Shown here: piece after piece, positions 19,646-29,038 of the stretch
How the letters are laid out: each line of letters starts with the position of its first letter
Position numbering within the stretch: the stretch's first letter is position 1
DNA from: Chloroflexota bacterium
GTDB taxonomy: Bacteria > Chloroflexota > Anaerolineae > Anaerolineales > Villigracilaceae
DNA length: 64,000 bases
Reading direction: 5' to 3'
Assembly: GCA_013112685.1 (NCBI GenBank)
Contig: JABFGC010000002.1
Coordinates: 2,800,902-2,864,901 of the forward strand
Notes under the pieces: model-generated
What the model was told of the DNA's origin: nothing
Databases searched by the model: none
What the model saw: only the letters and a program-made list of their open reading frames with translations
Translations under genes and position numbers: made by a program

Positions 19646-20077
19646 ATGCCCCAGCCGCTTCCTGAATCCTTCATCGAAATCCGTGAACACGACGGACCGG
19701 ATTACAAGCCGCTCGTTGATTACCAGTCCTGGCGCGTGGCGCTGATGAATTTCACCCCCGACCTGACACCCGATAAAATTCACCGAATGCAGAAGCACAC
19801 CGAAACCGACGAGGTCTTCGTGCTGATGACCGGGCGCTGTATCTTGTTCATCGGGGAAGGCGAAGATTCCGTGACGAAAGTCCATGCAGTGGATATGCAG
19901 CCGTATAAACTCTACAACGTCAAACGCGGCGTGTGGCACTCACATACTTTCAGCGAGGATGCACGCGTGCTGATCGTGGAGAATCGCGACACGACGGATG
20001 CGAATTCGCCGTTCGCGGGGTTGACGGAGGAACAGCGGAAAGAAGTTATGGAGTTGGCGGGGAGATTATGGCAATAA
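19646..20077 (+). CDS. Cupin-fold protein
   Basis: A 143-residue single-domain cupin. The first cupin motif region is HTETDEVFVLMTGRCILFIG (His and Glu metal ligands in the HxxxxEvfyvlxG pattern), and the second is near GVWHSHTFSEDARVLIVENR, where His residues can complete a metal site. Such small cupins can be isomerases, dioxygenases or ligand-binding proteins; the reaction cannot be assigned. It is preceded by a purine-rich site, CGGAGAA, and followed immediately by a convergent gene. Confidence 0.75.
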   Translation: MPQPLPESFIEIREHDGPDYKPLVDYQSWRVALMNFTPDLTPDKIHRMQKHTETDEVFVLMTGRCILFIGEGEDSVTKVHAVDMQPYKLYNVKRGVWHSHTFSEDARVLIVENRDTTDANSPFAGLTEEQRKEVMELAGRLWQ

Positions 20078-20095
20078 TCTTGCGGTGGGCGACCC

Positions 20096-20946
20096 CTACG
20101 GGTTAGATTCAAACGTCGGCATCCCCTCGACCTTTGTGACCACCCTGAACAGCCCGCCGGAGAGCGGGTATTTTTTTAAATCTGCATCGCTCATGCCCAC
20201 CCGCGCAGAGGTGATGAACAACTCGTTCATGTTCCTTCCCCCGAAAACGCAGGAGGAGGTTTGCAGGGCGGGAACGGGGATTTGCTCAAGCAATTTTCCG
20301 TCCTTCGGATTCCAGCGCGTCACCTGCGCGCCGCCCCATAAAGCGATCCACAAATTGCCGTCCGTGTCAGAGGTCATGCCATCGGGCCAGCCGAGGGACT
20401 CCGGCACGCGAATTACCACGTGCGGATTGGCGATCTGACCGGTGGTCACGTCGTAATCGAAGGCTTTGACTTCGCTCGTGGGCGTGTCAATGTAGTAAAA
20501 CGTTTTATGGTCGGGGCTCCACGCCAAGCCGTTCGAGATGCGGATGTCGTCCAGCAGGCGGGTCGTTTGCTTCCCGTCGAAGGAATACAGCGAACCGCTG
20601 GCTTCCTTTTCGTTCATGTCCATCGTCCCGGCAAGGAAGCGCCCGGCGGGGTCGCACTTGCCGTCGTTGATGCGGTTGGTCGGGGATTCGCTCAAAGCGG
20701 CGAGAACGGTCTGGCGGGACGAAGCAGGCTCAAAGTCCACGAAAGAGGCGCGTTTTCCGAGGATCAAATTCCCATTTTTGCGCGGGGCAAGGCTCCGACG
20801 AAGTCATCCAACTGGGCGAGGAGTTCCGTTCCTGCAAAGATTCTTTTTTCGAGAATATCCACCCAGTAGAGCGTTTGAGTCTTTGCATCCCAGGCGGGAC
20901 CTTCGCCCAGCGTCGCTTTGGCATCGAGAATTAATTCAACATCCAT
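20096..20946 (-). CDS. SMP-30 / gluconolactonase / LRE family protein (one frameshift)
   Basis: A six-bladed beta-propeller lactonase-like enzyme. The N-terminal ATLGEGPAWDAKTQTLYWVD, the central RINDGKCDPAGRFLAGTMD, the SNGLAWSPDHKTFYYIDT and the LGWPDGMTSDTDGNLWIALW segments carry the conserved Glu, Asn and Asp metal ligands. The break is one missing base near 20789, at GALAPRKNG; with it the protein has about 283 residues, standard for the family. It probably opens a sugar lactone in a carbohydrate oxidation pathway. I chose the ATG at 20946; another ATG-less codon lies two residues upstream. Confidence 0.85.
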
Positions 20947-20957
20947 AACCAATCCAT

Positions 20958-20995
20958 AAAGACCTGACAGGTTTTAAGAAACCTGTCAGGTCTTT
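20958..20995. terminator. Perfect 17-bp palindromic hairpin with flanking A and T runs
   Basis: AAAGACCTGACAGGTTT (20958-20974) and AAACCTGTCAGGTCTTT (20979-20995) with loop TAAG. It lies four bases beyond the corA stop on the minus strand and ends in TTT when read that way, so it can serve as the corA terminator. It shares its sequence with 19565-19597. Confidence 0.8.
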
Positions 20996-20998
20996 TCA

Positions 20999-21925
20999 CT
21001 AAAACCAGTTTCGTTTGTAGAAAATGATCGTCGCCAGCGCGGTGAGCCCGAGCGATAGCCCGATGACGGTGAGAAACGCAAACGGATGACCCTCGCCGGG
21101 CAGGGCAACGTTCATGCCGTAGAACGACGCCACGATGGTCGGCACGTTGAGGATGATGGTGAGCGCGGCGAGCGCCTTCATGACCACGTTGAGGTTGTTC
21201 GAGATGATCGAAGCGAAGGCATCCATCATGCTGGAGAGGATTTCGGTGTTGATGCTGGTCATCTGGATGGCTTGCTGGTTTTCGGTCAGCACGTCTTCGA
21301 GCAGGTCCTGGTCTTCTTCGTAGTAATTGAAGAGCTGGGTTTTTTGCACGCGCTCCATCATCACCTCGTTGGAGCGCAGCGCGGTCGCAAAATACGTGAG
21401 GCTCTTTTGATATTTGAGCAGTTCGAGCAGTTCGCGGTTCTGCGTGGATTTTTGCAGGCGATCCTCCACCGCCTCGGTGGCGCGGTTGATCTCGCGCAGC
21501 AGGTTCAGATAACGCGCCGCCGTTTCGAGGAAGATGTAAAGCGTGAGACGGTAGCGTTTGCCGGTCTTCAATTGTTTGTATTTCCCGTTTGCAAGCGACT
21601 TGAAAATATCGCTGTCGTAGCGGCAGACAGTGATGATCTTGTTGCCCAAAATCATGATGCCGAGCGGAACCGTGATGTAGGGAATATCGCTTTCGGGCTG
21701 GTGAATGGGAATGCGAAGCAGGATGAAGGTGTAGTCTTCATCCCGTTCCATGCGCGGCATTTCATCCTGGTCGAGGGAATAATTGATGTAGTCCATCTCC
21801 ATCCCCCAATTGATCAGTTTTTCGATTTCACCGGGCGTCGGGTCCACCACATTGACCCAGGCGCCGTTGGCAATCGTGTCGAGCGTTTCCAGCCCGTTCT
21901 CGGTGGTTTTGTAAATGCACAGCAT
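20999..21925 (-). CDS. corA: CorA-like magnesium/cobalt transporter
   Basis: A 308-residue CorA-family protein when started at the ATG at 21925; 16 upstream in-frame residues look untranslated. A large cytoplasmic helical domain precedes two C-terminal helices, and the hallmark YGMN motif stands between them (ASFYGMNVALP). The C terminus is KRNWF, basic as usual. CorA forms pentameric divalent-cation channels. The gene is alone, with a terminator-like palindrome after its stop. Confidence 0.92.
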   Translation of the reverse strand: MLCIYKTTENGLETLDTIANGAWVNVVDPTPGEIEKLINWGMEMDYINYSLDQDEMPRMERDEDYTFILLRIPIHQPESDIPYITVPLGIMILGNKIITVCRYDSDIFKSLANGKYKQLKTGKRYRLTLYIFLETAARYLNLLREINRATEAVEDRLQKSTQNRELLELLKYQKSLTYFATALRSNEVMMERVQKTQLFNYYEEDQDLLEDVLTENQQAIQMTSINTEILSSMMDAFASIISNNLNVVMKALAALTIILNVPTIVASFYGMNVALPGEGHPFAFLTVIGLSLGLTALATIIFYKRNWF

Positions 21926-22252
21926 CGGCAGCCTCCTTGCGTGAAGTGAGTCACGCAGGGGCGCGCCGCGCACCTACGTGACGGGAATGAACCAGTTAAA
22001 CACGTGCCATCCGCCTGTACTTGGCGGATTACTCTCTGAAGAACCTAAATCGCTTTCGTCGTTTGTGAACATAGTTCTTAACCGCGCCCATTTTACGCCC
22101 GTTGATGGATTTGCACAACCGAAACAGGGGACGAAAATCTTCGCCTCCAAACCTGCACCGCGAGTTTTTTCAAAACGGGCAGGTCGCGGTTCAGTCCGTA
22201 CGTGGCGGCAAAAGCGGAGCGGGGTATTGGGGCTCCTGTTGAAAAAAAAAAA
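21926..22252. other. Intergenic region with a hairpin, no gene recognised
   Basis: This 327-base gap upstream of corA holds one clear hairpin, GTCACGCAGG (21950-21959) with CCTACGTGAC (21973-21982; nine of ten pairs), enclosing GGCGCGCC. The remainder has no recognisable gene. A run of ten A residues at about 22240-22250 precedes the toxin stop. Minus-strand promoters for corA presumably lie here, but I could not identify them. Confidence 0.5.
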
Positions 22253-22663
22253 TTAAACTCTCAAAGATAATTTTCCTTGTTCATCTGCTTGATACACAAC
22301 CAGGTCTGGCATGGGAAAATGTTTTGCATTGGTCGTAACAAGCGCCAAGCCGTGTTCGAGCGCTGTTGCAGCGATCAAAGCATCCGCATCTTCAAGAACG
22401 ACCCCCCGAGTCCTCCGGCTACGCATTAACTCCCCGGCTCTGTTGGCAATTTCGATTGTGATCTCGATCGTTTCCAGCGAATCAAGGAATTCGAATGTGT
22501 CTACCCGTTCACGTTCGTGCATTCCGCGAATGATCTCAAGCCGCGTCATGGCGGAAATGAACAGCGTATCATCCATTGCAAGGGTATCCAGCAATTCATA
22601 ATAGCCTTTGGTTTTGCGGAGGTACAAGATCAGAATATTTGTATCCAAAAGATAATCACTCAT
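22253..22663 (-). CDS. vapC: PIN-domain ribonuclease toxin (VapC family)
   Basis: A 136-residue PIN-domain protein started at the ATG at 22663 (MSDYLLDTNILILYLR). The conserved acidic residues are present: the first Asp in LLDTNI, Glu in AMTRLEIIRG, and the Asp pair in LEDADALIAATAL, with a final TTNAKHF. These make up the magnesium site of an endoribonuclease. The start overlaps the 3' end of the antitoxin gene by eight bases, as expected for a coupled toxin-antitoxin pair. Confidence 0.88.
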   Translation of the reverse strand: MSDYLLDTNILILYLRKTKGYYELLDTLAMDDTLFISAMTRLEIIRGMHERERVDTFEFLDSLETIEITIEIANRAGELMRSRRTRGVVLEDADALIAATALEHGLALVTTNAKHFPMPDLVVYQADEQGKLSLRV

Positions 22664-22940
22664 CCCGCCCCCATTCGGCTGAAAAATCACGAGTGGATTT
22701 TTTCCGCCCTTCTGCTACCCACCGATTGATGTCTTCAAATGTGGCTAATTCAGGATGGTCTTCGTCCTTCCATGCACCATAGGATTTTTTCAAGACCTCA
22801 CGCAACTTGCGGCGACGCAGTTCACGAGCCAACACCTCCTCAACAAAACGAGTCCGTTCGCGGGCAGGCACAGCTTTCTTCAATTCGTCCATAAGCGACT
22901 TGGTGATATACAAATTCATTCTCTCTTTTACAGCGCGCAT
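22656..22940 (-). CDS. Antitoxin partner of the PIN toxin
   Basis: A 94-residue protein from the ATG at 22940. The N-terminal part (RMNLYITKSLMDELKKAV; ARERTRFVEEVLARELRRR) is a ribbon-helix-helix-like DNA-binding module, and the C-terminal acidic tail (WKDEDHPELATFEDINRW) resembles the toxin-binding parts of VapB/CopG antitoxins. It precedes and overlaps the toxin. It should repress its own promoter and neutralise the nuclease. I cannot tell which antitoxin family is closest. Confidence 0.75.
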   Translation of the reverse strand: MRAVKERMNLYITKSLMDELKKAVPARERTRFVEEVLARELRRRKLREVLKKSYGAWKDEDHPELATFEDINRWVAEGRKKSTRDFSAEWGRDE

Positions 22941-23008
22941 TGCACTCTCCTTTTGCACTATACTTTGCACCGTTATTATACACCAACCTGCTGGGATATA
23001 ATTCCTCC

Positions 23009-23860
23009 ATGCCCGTCACCACAGACTCCGTTCGCACTTATTACGACAAGAACACCAATCCCTTCCTGAAATTCAGCGGACACAAAAAAGCCCAAAACAT
23101 CCACCGCTCGTTATGGGCGGACGGCATTCGAACATTGGAAGAAGCCCTGAACTTCTCCAATTCTCTCATTCTCCATGAAATCGAATCCACCGCCCCTTCC
23201 CACGCCCGCATTGCAGACCTCGGCTGTGGTGTTGGCGCGAGCCTGTTTTACATCTATCCGCGCCTGCGAAGCCCCGCCCCCGCGCTCGGTTTGACTCTCA
23301 GCCCCGTGCAAGCCAGCCTCGCAAAAGAATCCGCCGCACAACTTGGATTGCAGGATCGAATCCATTTTGCGGAGGGCGATTTTATCTCCGTGCCTTTGCC
23401 CGGCGGTTCGCTCGATGCGGTTTATTCCGTCGAAGCCGTTTGCCATGCCGTTGACCCTGAAAACTACTTCCGCGAAGCCAGCAGACTCTTGCGCAAAGGC
23501 GGCAGGCTCATCCTCGTGGACGATTACCAGGCGGCGCGTCCATTCACGAAGCATGAGCAGGAATGGCTGGATGTCTTCCTCGAAGGCTGGCATGTCCCCG
23601 GTGTGCGGACGGCGGAACAGACCGTCAACTCTGCCGGTGAGAACGGGCTCCGCCTCAAAAGAAACGAAGAACTCACGCCCCATCTCCGCCTGCGCAACCT
23701 GCCCGATTTCCTTGCCAGCGCGCTGCTCTTCCTCGGCGAAAGGTTGCCCATCAAACACCCCATCGTCCCATCCATGCTGGGGAGCATGGCGCTGCAGCAG
23801 TGTTTACACCTGAAGGTGGTGGAGTATCGCTTGCTTGTTTTCGAGAAAATTGACCATTGA
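23009..23860 (+). CDS. SAM-dependent class I methyltransferase
   Basis: A 283-residue methyltransferase, started at the ATG at 23009. Motif I is ARIADLGCGVGASLFY (SAM binding), the acidic residue of motif II and the GDFISVPLPGGSLDAVYSVE segment follow, and motif III reads LRKGGRLILVDDY. The family resembles sterol, gamma-tocopherol or ubiquinone-type C-methyltransferases. Its stop overlaps the region of the next gene's start, and that gene is a glycosyltransferase, so the pair probably tailors the same lipid or natural product. Confidence 0.85.
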   Translation: MPVTTDSVRTYYDKNTNPFLKFSGHKKAQNIHRSLWADGIRTLEEALNFSNSLILHEIESTAPSHARIADLGCGVGASLFYIYPRLRSPAPALGLTLSPVQASLAKESAAQLGLQDRIHFAEGDFISVPLPGGSLDAVYSVEAVCHAVDPENYFREASRLLRKGGRLILVDDYQAARPFTKHEQEWLDVFLEGWHVPGVRTAEQTVNSAGENGLRLKRNEELTPHLRLRNLPDFLASALLFLGERLPIKHPIVPSMLGSMALQQCLHLKVVEYRLLVFEKIDH

Positions 23861-23862
23861 CC

Positions 23863-25153
23863 ATGGTCCATCGTCCGGTCATCACCTTCCTCACCGGCGG
23901 CACACGCGGCGACGTGCTTCCGTACATCGCCCTCGGCGAAGGCTTGCGTGAAGCGGGCTGCGATGTCCGCCTTGCCGCGCCGCGCGGGTTTGCGAATCTC
24001 GTTCAACCCAGCCGCCTCACCTTCGCCCCCTTCGACGGCAATCCCACCGACCTCATGCTCGAACAGGGCGACCAATCCCCTCTCACACTCGGCAGGCATC
24101 CCATCCAGTCACTGCGCGCCACGCGGAACTTTATCCGTCAGGCGCGCCCAATTTACAGAGACATGCTCCACACCGCCGCCCAAGCCTCTGCGCGGCTCCG
24201 ACTTGCTCATTCACGGCTTGCCCGCGCTTTGGGGCGCGCACATCGCCGAAGGGCTGAAAATTCCCGCCGTCCGCGCATTGCTTCAACCTCTCGCCCCCAC
24301 CCGCGAATTTCCATCCGCGCTTTTGCCGTTTCGTTTTTCACTTGGGGGAATCGGGAACTGGCTCACCCATTGGGCTGTGACTCAAGCCATCTGGCTTTCG
24401 TGGCGCTCCGAGATCAACCACGCGCGTCACGCGGACTTTGGGCTGGGCCCTGCCCATGGGCTTGACCCTTCGCTGAGAGCGGACTCCGTTCAGCCCCTCA
24501 CCCTCAACGGTTTCAGCGAACACGTCGTACCGCGCCCAAAGGATTGGAACGAGAAGCAGGTCATCACGGGATATTGGCGGAAGAAAGAGGCGGCGAGGCG
24601 GCGGGTCGGCGAGTCAGCGGGTCAGCGAGTCAGCGAGTCAAGGATTCAGCGATTCATTGATTCGGCGAAGAATCCGATTGCGATTGGGTTTGGGAGTCCG
24701 GGGATGCGGGGATATTTACCCATGCTCGAAGAAGCGTTAAACATGGCGAACGCTCAAGTCATTTTGACTCTCCCCGCCAAATGGCATGGCGAGGTCAAAT
24801 CGAAGAACATCTTCCCCATCGAATACGTCTCACATGATTGGCTGTATCCGCGCGTGAAAGCCGCTGTCCATCACGGCGGGGCGGGGACCACGTCCGCGAG
24901 CCTCCACGCCGGGATTCCCACCATCATCATGCCCCTCGCCATTGACCAGTTCTTCTGGGGCGAGCGGATTCAAAAACTGGGAGCGGGGTTATCCATTCCG
25001 CAGAGAAAACTCAATGCGCAAAATCTGGCGCAAGCGATTATGGATACATTGAGCAACAAAGAGATGCAAGCAAGAGCAAAAACTATCGGCAGAGCATTAG
25101 CTCAAGAAGATGGCATTGAAATCGCCATAAGTCAGATACAAAAACTGCTATAA
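23863..25153 (+). CDS. UGT-like (GT1) glycosyltransferase (one frameshift)
   Basis: The N-terminal domain starts ITFLTGGTRGDVLPYIALGEGL (conserved GGTRGDV, the acceptor-side loop of GT1 and sterol glucosyltransferases). The C-terminal domain carries the donor-binding signature HHGGAGTTSASLHAGIP plus DQFFWGERI. The frame is broken by an extra base near 24191-24193, between AQAS and GSDLLIHGLPALWG. Total length after repair is about 430 residues. It likely transfers a sugar from a nucleotide sugar to a lipid or terpenoid acceptor, consistent with the coupled methyltransferase. The domain linker holds an odd repetitive stretch, described separately. I used the ATG at 23863; TTG at 23857 is possible. 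Confidence 0.8.
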
Positions 25154-25303
25154 AACTCCGAAGGAGTGAAACGATTATAGAAACCAGAAAGAATAAAAAC
25201 AGAACCCCAAAGGGGTGACATATTTTCGCAGGTCAATGCCGTCTGTCGCACAGCGCCACGCGACGCCTTCGGGATTAGACAACCCAACTTACCAAAACTA
25301 GAA

Positions 25304-26486
25304 TCATTCCATCCCTTCGGGATTGTTTCTTTGCAGCGCCCAAATTGCCACAAACAAAGCAAACGCTGAAAATAGACTCCCCAACCAATACGGCGCGGAG
25401 ATGGCAATCACATCGAAGGAAATCCCCGCAAGGGTGGGACCAAATATATTCGTCAACGCCAGCAAGGTCTGATTGCCGCCCATCAAGCGACCCTGCTCAT
25501 TTTCAGGGACGCGCAGCGAGACCAGCGCCGTCAGCGACGGAATGCTGACACCCGTCCCCAATGCAACGACAGCCACAGCAGGAAAAATCATCCACGCCGC
25601 AGGGACAAATGCCATGCCCGCCAAGCCGATCACCATGAATGTGAGTCCCGCCGGGATGAGTTTGCGCTCACCGAAACGCGCTTGCAGTTTGGCAAATAAG
25701 ACTCCCTGCACAAACAAGCCGCATAACCCGACGTACAAATAGAAGTAACTGTTCTGCGCGGGTGTCCAGCTGAAGCGGGCGTTGGAGTAAAGCGGGAAGT
25801 TGGTCTGCAAACCGGCAAAGGCGAGGTTGAGCAGGAAAAGCACGACCAGAAAATTCTGGATGTTCCTCTGGCGGAAGACGCTCGTGAATTGACCCGCCCA
25901 ACGGAAAACGTGAGAAATTGGTTTGGTCTCGCGCCGTTCGGGGGGCAAGGATTCGGGTAGGAAAAAGTATCCGAAGGCGGTATTGGCAAAGGCGAAGAAA
26001 GAGGCGGCGAACGCGGGCAGGCTGAGTCCAAATCCGCTGAGCAAGCCGCCGAGAATGGGTCCGGTCATGATTCCCAATCCAAATGCCAGTTGAGCGAGGT
26101 TGATGCCGCGCGCGCGGGTTGCGGAGTCCGTCTTATCTGCCACGTAGGCGTGGGCGAGGGTCAGGTTCGAGCCGGTCAGTCCATCCAGAAAGACCGCAAG
26201 GAAAATGACGATGAGCGAGTTCGCCAAGCCCAGTAAAAGATAGGACGTGCCCGTGCCGAAGAGACAGAGCAGCAGAATGGGTTTGCGCCCATAACGGTCG
26301 GAGAGCGCGCCGAGGATGGGGCCCGGAGACGAGTTGAATCGCCGAGTACATGGACATCAAGCCGCCCGCAATGGCGGCGCCGCCGTCCTGCGCCCGCACG
26401 AAGAACGGCAGCAACGGCGGCATGATGCCGTAGCCGAGCATGTCCACAAAGACGGAGATAAGGATGATGAAGAAGGAGGGAGGCAA
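25304..26486 (-). CDS. Major facilitator superfamily transporter, TetA-like (one frameshift)
   Basis: A twelve-helix MFS exporter. The N terminus is FFIILISVFVDMLGYGIMPP, then MSMYSAIQLVSGP, the conserved loop 2-3 (LSDRYGRKPILL in the corrected frame), and the central ARARGINLAQLAFGLGIMTGPILGGLL. The break is one extra G in GGGG at 26318-26321 (plus strand); repair joins SGP to ILGALSDRYGRK and yields about 394 residues. It resembles multidrug or tetracycline efflux pumps of the TetA group. The start is uncertain: the first usable in-frame codon seems to be TTG at 26486. Confidence 0.8.
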
Positions 26487-26643
26487 GGATTGCGTAATCC
26501 AATAAAAAGATGCGTTATTTTATCAAACCTTCCGTGAATAAAAACAACTGCGGCAGCCCGCGAAAGGATTGCCGCAGAAGGGTATTCGTTTTTTGTCACG
26601 CACCCCTTGAATCAATTTACACCAGTTCGGGATAAGGTACGCA

Positions 26644-26713
26644 GGACGCGGACGAGCGCGGATTTACGCGGAAGCGATTAAAAATCAGCGTTGATCTGTG
26701 TTAATCCGCGTCC
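26644..26713. repeat. Inverted repeat of a dispersed intergenic type
   Basis: GGACGCGGA (26644-26652) and TCCGCGTCC (26705-26713) enclose a loop with ATTTACGCGG and a related GATTAAAAATCAGCGTTGATCTG tract. It lies in the 260-base gap between the MFS transporter (upstream) and the eRF1-like gene, with nothing else recognised. Such pieces are typical intergenic repeat remnants. Confidence 0.5.
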
Positions 26714-26749
26714 AACTGACCTATTTCGGTTTATTCCGAATTCACGCAA

Positions 26750-27170
26750 TTACGATTTTCGGACAGTCTCCTTAAAGTAACGCCTCACTTTCGCCGCGAT
26801 CTGGCGGTCAGTCATCCGGTCTGCGGATTCGATGCCCGCGATTCGAGCGGACCCCTTCTGGCGGGCGAGGCGTTTCTTCAACTCCGCCTTCGCCTCGCCG
26901 GGGACCGAAGATCAGGATGGCGTCCGCGCCGCGCAGGTGGGACATGATCTCGCTGTAATATTTCTTGAGCAAGCCATTAAATTGTTTGTCGAGTTGGTCG
27001 TCTCCTTTTTGATACTGGGGGCTGTAAGGCGTGCGCGGGCGGGTCGCGCCCCGGTACGAAATATGCCGGTCAATCCCCGACTCAATCGTCTGCATGGCTT
27101 CGCCGCGCTCGCTCATGGTCAGAATCACCGCCCTTTTGTGGTCAATCCAAAGTCCGATCCGTTTCGTCAT
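26750..27170 (-). CDS. eRF1-domain-like (baeRF-type) small protein (one frameshift)
   Basis: Starts at the ATG at 27170 with TKRIGLWIDHKRAVILTM, followed by GIDRHISYRG, FNGLLKKYYSEI and ADAILIFGPGEAK in the corrected frame. This resembles bacterial archaeo-eukaryotic release-factor-like (eRF1 domain) proteins. A run of GGGG at 26900-26903 (plus strand) has one extra base; repair lets the protein continue through KKRLARQKGSARIAGIESAD to about 139 residues and a stop at 26750. It has a strong AGGAGG Shine-Dalgarno. The function may be ribosome-related, but this is by family only. Confidence 0.6.
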
Positions 27171-27312
27171 AGATCCTCCTTTCTTCATGTACCGATTCCA
27201 GTATACCCATTTTCTGATGAGCGGCAAATTAGAGAAATTCCTCACGGGAAATTCCGGCTCGACGACGAAGACCGCCGCACACGCGGACTTGTTGCAGGTC
27301 TGGGAAGGGAGT

Positions 27313-27537
27313 TTAGATCACCCCCAAAGAAAAAAATTCCGGGATTTCCGCCCAGTATGCTCTTGTTACTTGACAGCTAATTTCTTTGCTAGAATCCTTG
27401 AGTATATAGGCTAGAAATTGAACCCCGCAATTTGGACAAAACTTAGACTGATTCACCCACCCTTCCCACATCACGCGGATTCTTTGGTTGAGGCTGGAAT
27501 AATTCGCAACAACTTTTAGAGATAGGCTTGTATTCAT
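27313..27537 (-). pseudogene. Truncated DpnI-like restriction endonuclease fragment
   Basis: Starts at the ATG at 27537, nine bases after the reverse transcriptase stop. Residues 1-55 resemble the N terminus of DpnI-type (Dam-replacing) restriction enzymes: LKVVANYSSLNQRIRVMWEG, then WVNQSKFCPNCGVQF, with the first half of a CxxC zinc finger. After KEISC, where the second CxxC and the PD-D/EXK core should begin, the sequence becomes unrelated. The stop comes at residue 74. The recognition is from memory and only half a motif survives, so confidence is moderate. It looks like the 5' part of a lost effector or restriction gene. Confidence 0.5.
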
Positions 27538-29038
27538 ATCAGTTGTTTATATTGTTTCAATTAAATCCAATTTTCTTTTCACTTCAACAATTCTTTGAAT
27601 ATACTGCTGCGCTTCTTTTGGATGAAGCCTCTTCATTAAATTTACTCGACCATTAAGGCTATTAAACTTTTCTAAAATCTCATCCCTAGATATATCAGAA
27701 GAAACCAAACTTTCCAACTCTTTAACTGCCGCCCTGATTCTATATCTTTCTTCCTTTGGAATGGTTGGCTTTCCAGAATTAATGTTTAATCCATGAACAA
27801 TCATTGGCTTATTTTTTGAACGAACAGATCTTTTCTTCAAAAAACCATTTTCGTCTTTGTCACGATTAGGCTTTAATCCGCACGCAGTAAACATTCCATA
27901 AATCTTTGTAGTAATAAATTGAAGTTCATCCTTGCTAATTCGTGATTTGAAAGACACTGAAATATCATCTACAAATCTGGTGTAAATATAGAGGGTTAGA
28001 CCAGTCAAAACACTGGTTCCGTTTTTTCGGAACGAGAGCGGAACCAGTCAAATGTGCTCACTCTGAAAACGGAACCAGTCAAACACTGGTTCCGTTGCGT
28101 TTCATCTCTTTCGCCGCTGGACGTAGAATGAATATGCCGTATCCATTCTTTGTTCAAAAGGAGAAAAATCATGATCCGCAACCCTATTGTAACGCCTGTG
28201 AAGGCGCTTTGGAGCCGATTTCAGGCTTCCAGCAGCCCCAAAAGCGGGAATTTGTATGCCTGCTGGGTGAATCAGGAGAAATTACCTGAGTTTATCCGCA
28301 GTTCTCAGCCTGCCGTACGTTTTCTCAATCTGTTGGGTCCTTTGTTCGAAACGCAAATCCCGGAACGCAACCTGATCCGCAATTGGGGACAACCCACCAT
28401 CCCCAACTCCGCATTTCTGGCGGCCTGCCTGATCAAACTTGAAGAGGGGCGCGATTCAATGGGTGATCTCCTGCTTTACCTGCATGAGCATCCAGCCTTG
28501 ATTTGGTTGTTGGGCTTTCCGCTTGTGCCTTCAACGCGTTATTCGTTCGGCTTTGATCCGCAGGCAAGTCTGCCCACTGAACGACACATGGCTCGCCTGC
28601 TCAGGCAAACACCCAATCAAGTTTTCCAGGCATTGTTTGTCAACAGTGTCCACCTGCTCTTGCAGGAATTTGCACGCCAGGGGATTCTCATGAACGATTG
28701 TGTTTCACTGGACACCAAACATATCCTGGCTTGGGTAAAAGAAAACAACCCCAAGGCGTATGTTGATCAGCGCTACAAAAAAGACCTTCAACCAAAAGGT
28801 GACCCGGATTGCCGCTTGGGCTGCAAACGCAAACACAATCAGCGCTTGCAACAATCTGATGAACCTGCAACGCCCAAGACAAACCCACTGCCCGCTGGCA
28901 ATCTGCAAATCGGTGAGTTCTATTGGGGTTACGGCTCCGGCATTGTCGTAGTCAAAATTCCAAACAAAGGCGAGTTTGTTTTGGCAGAATTGACACAACC
29001 CTTCAATTGCCCGGACCTGTCTTATTTCTTCCCGTTAA

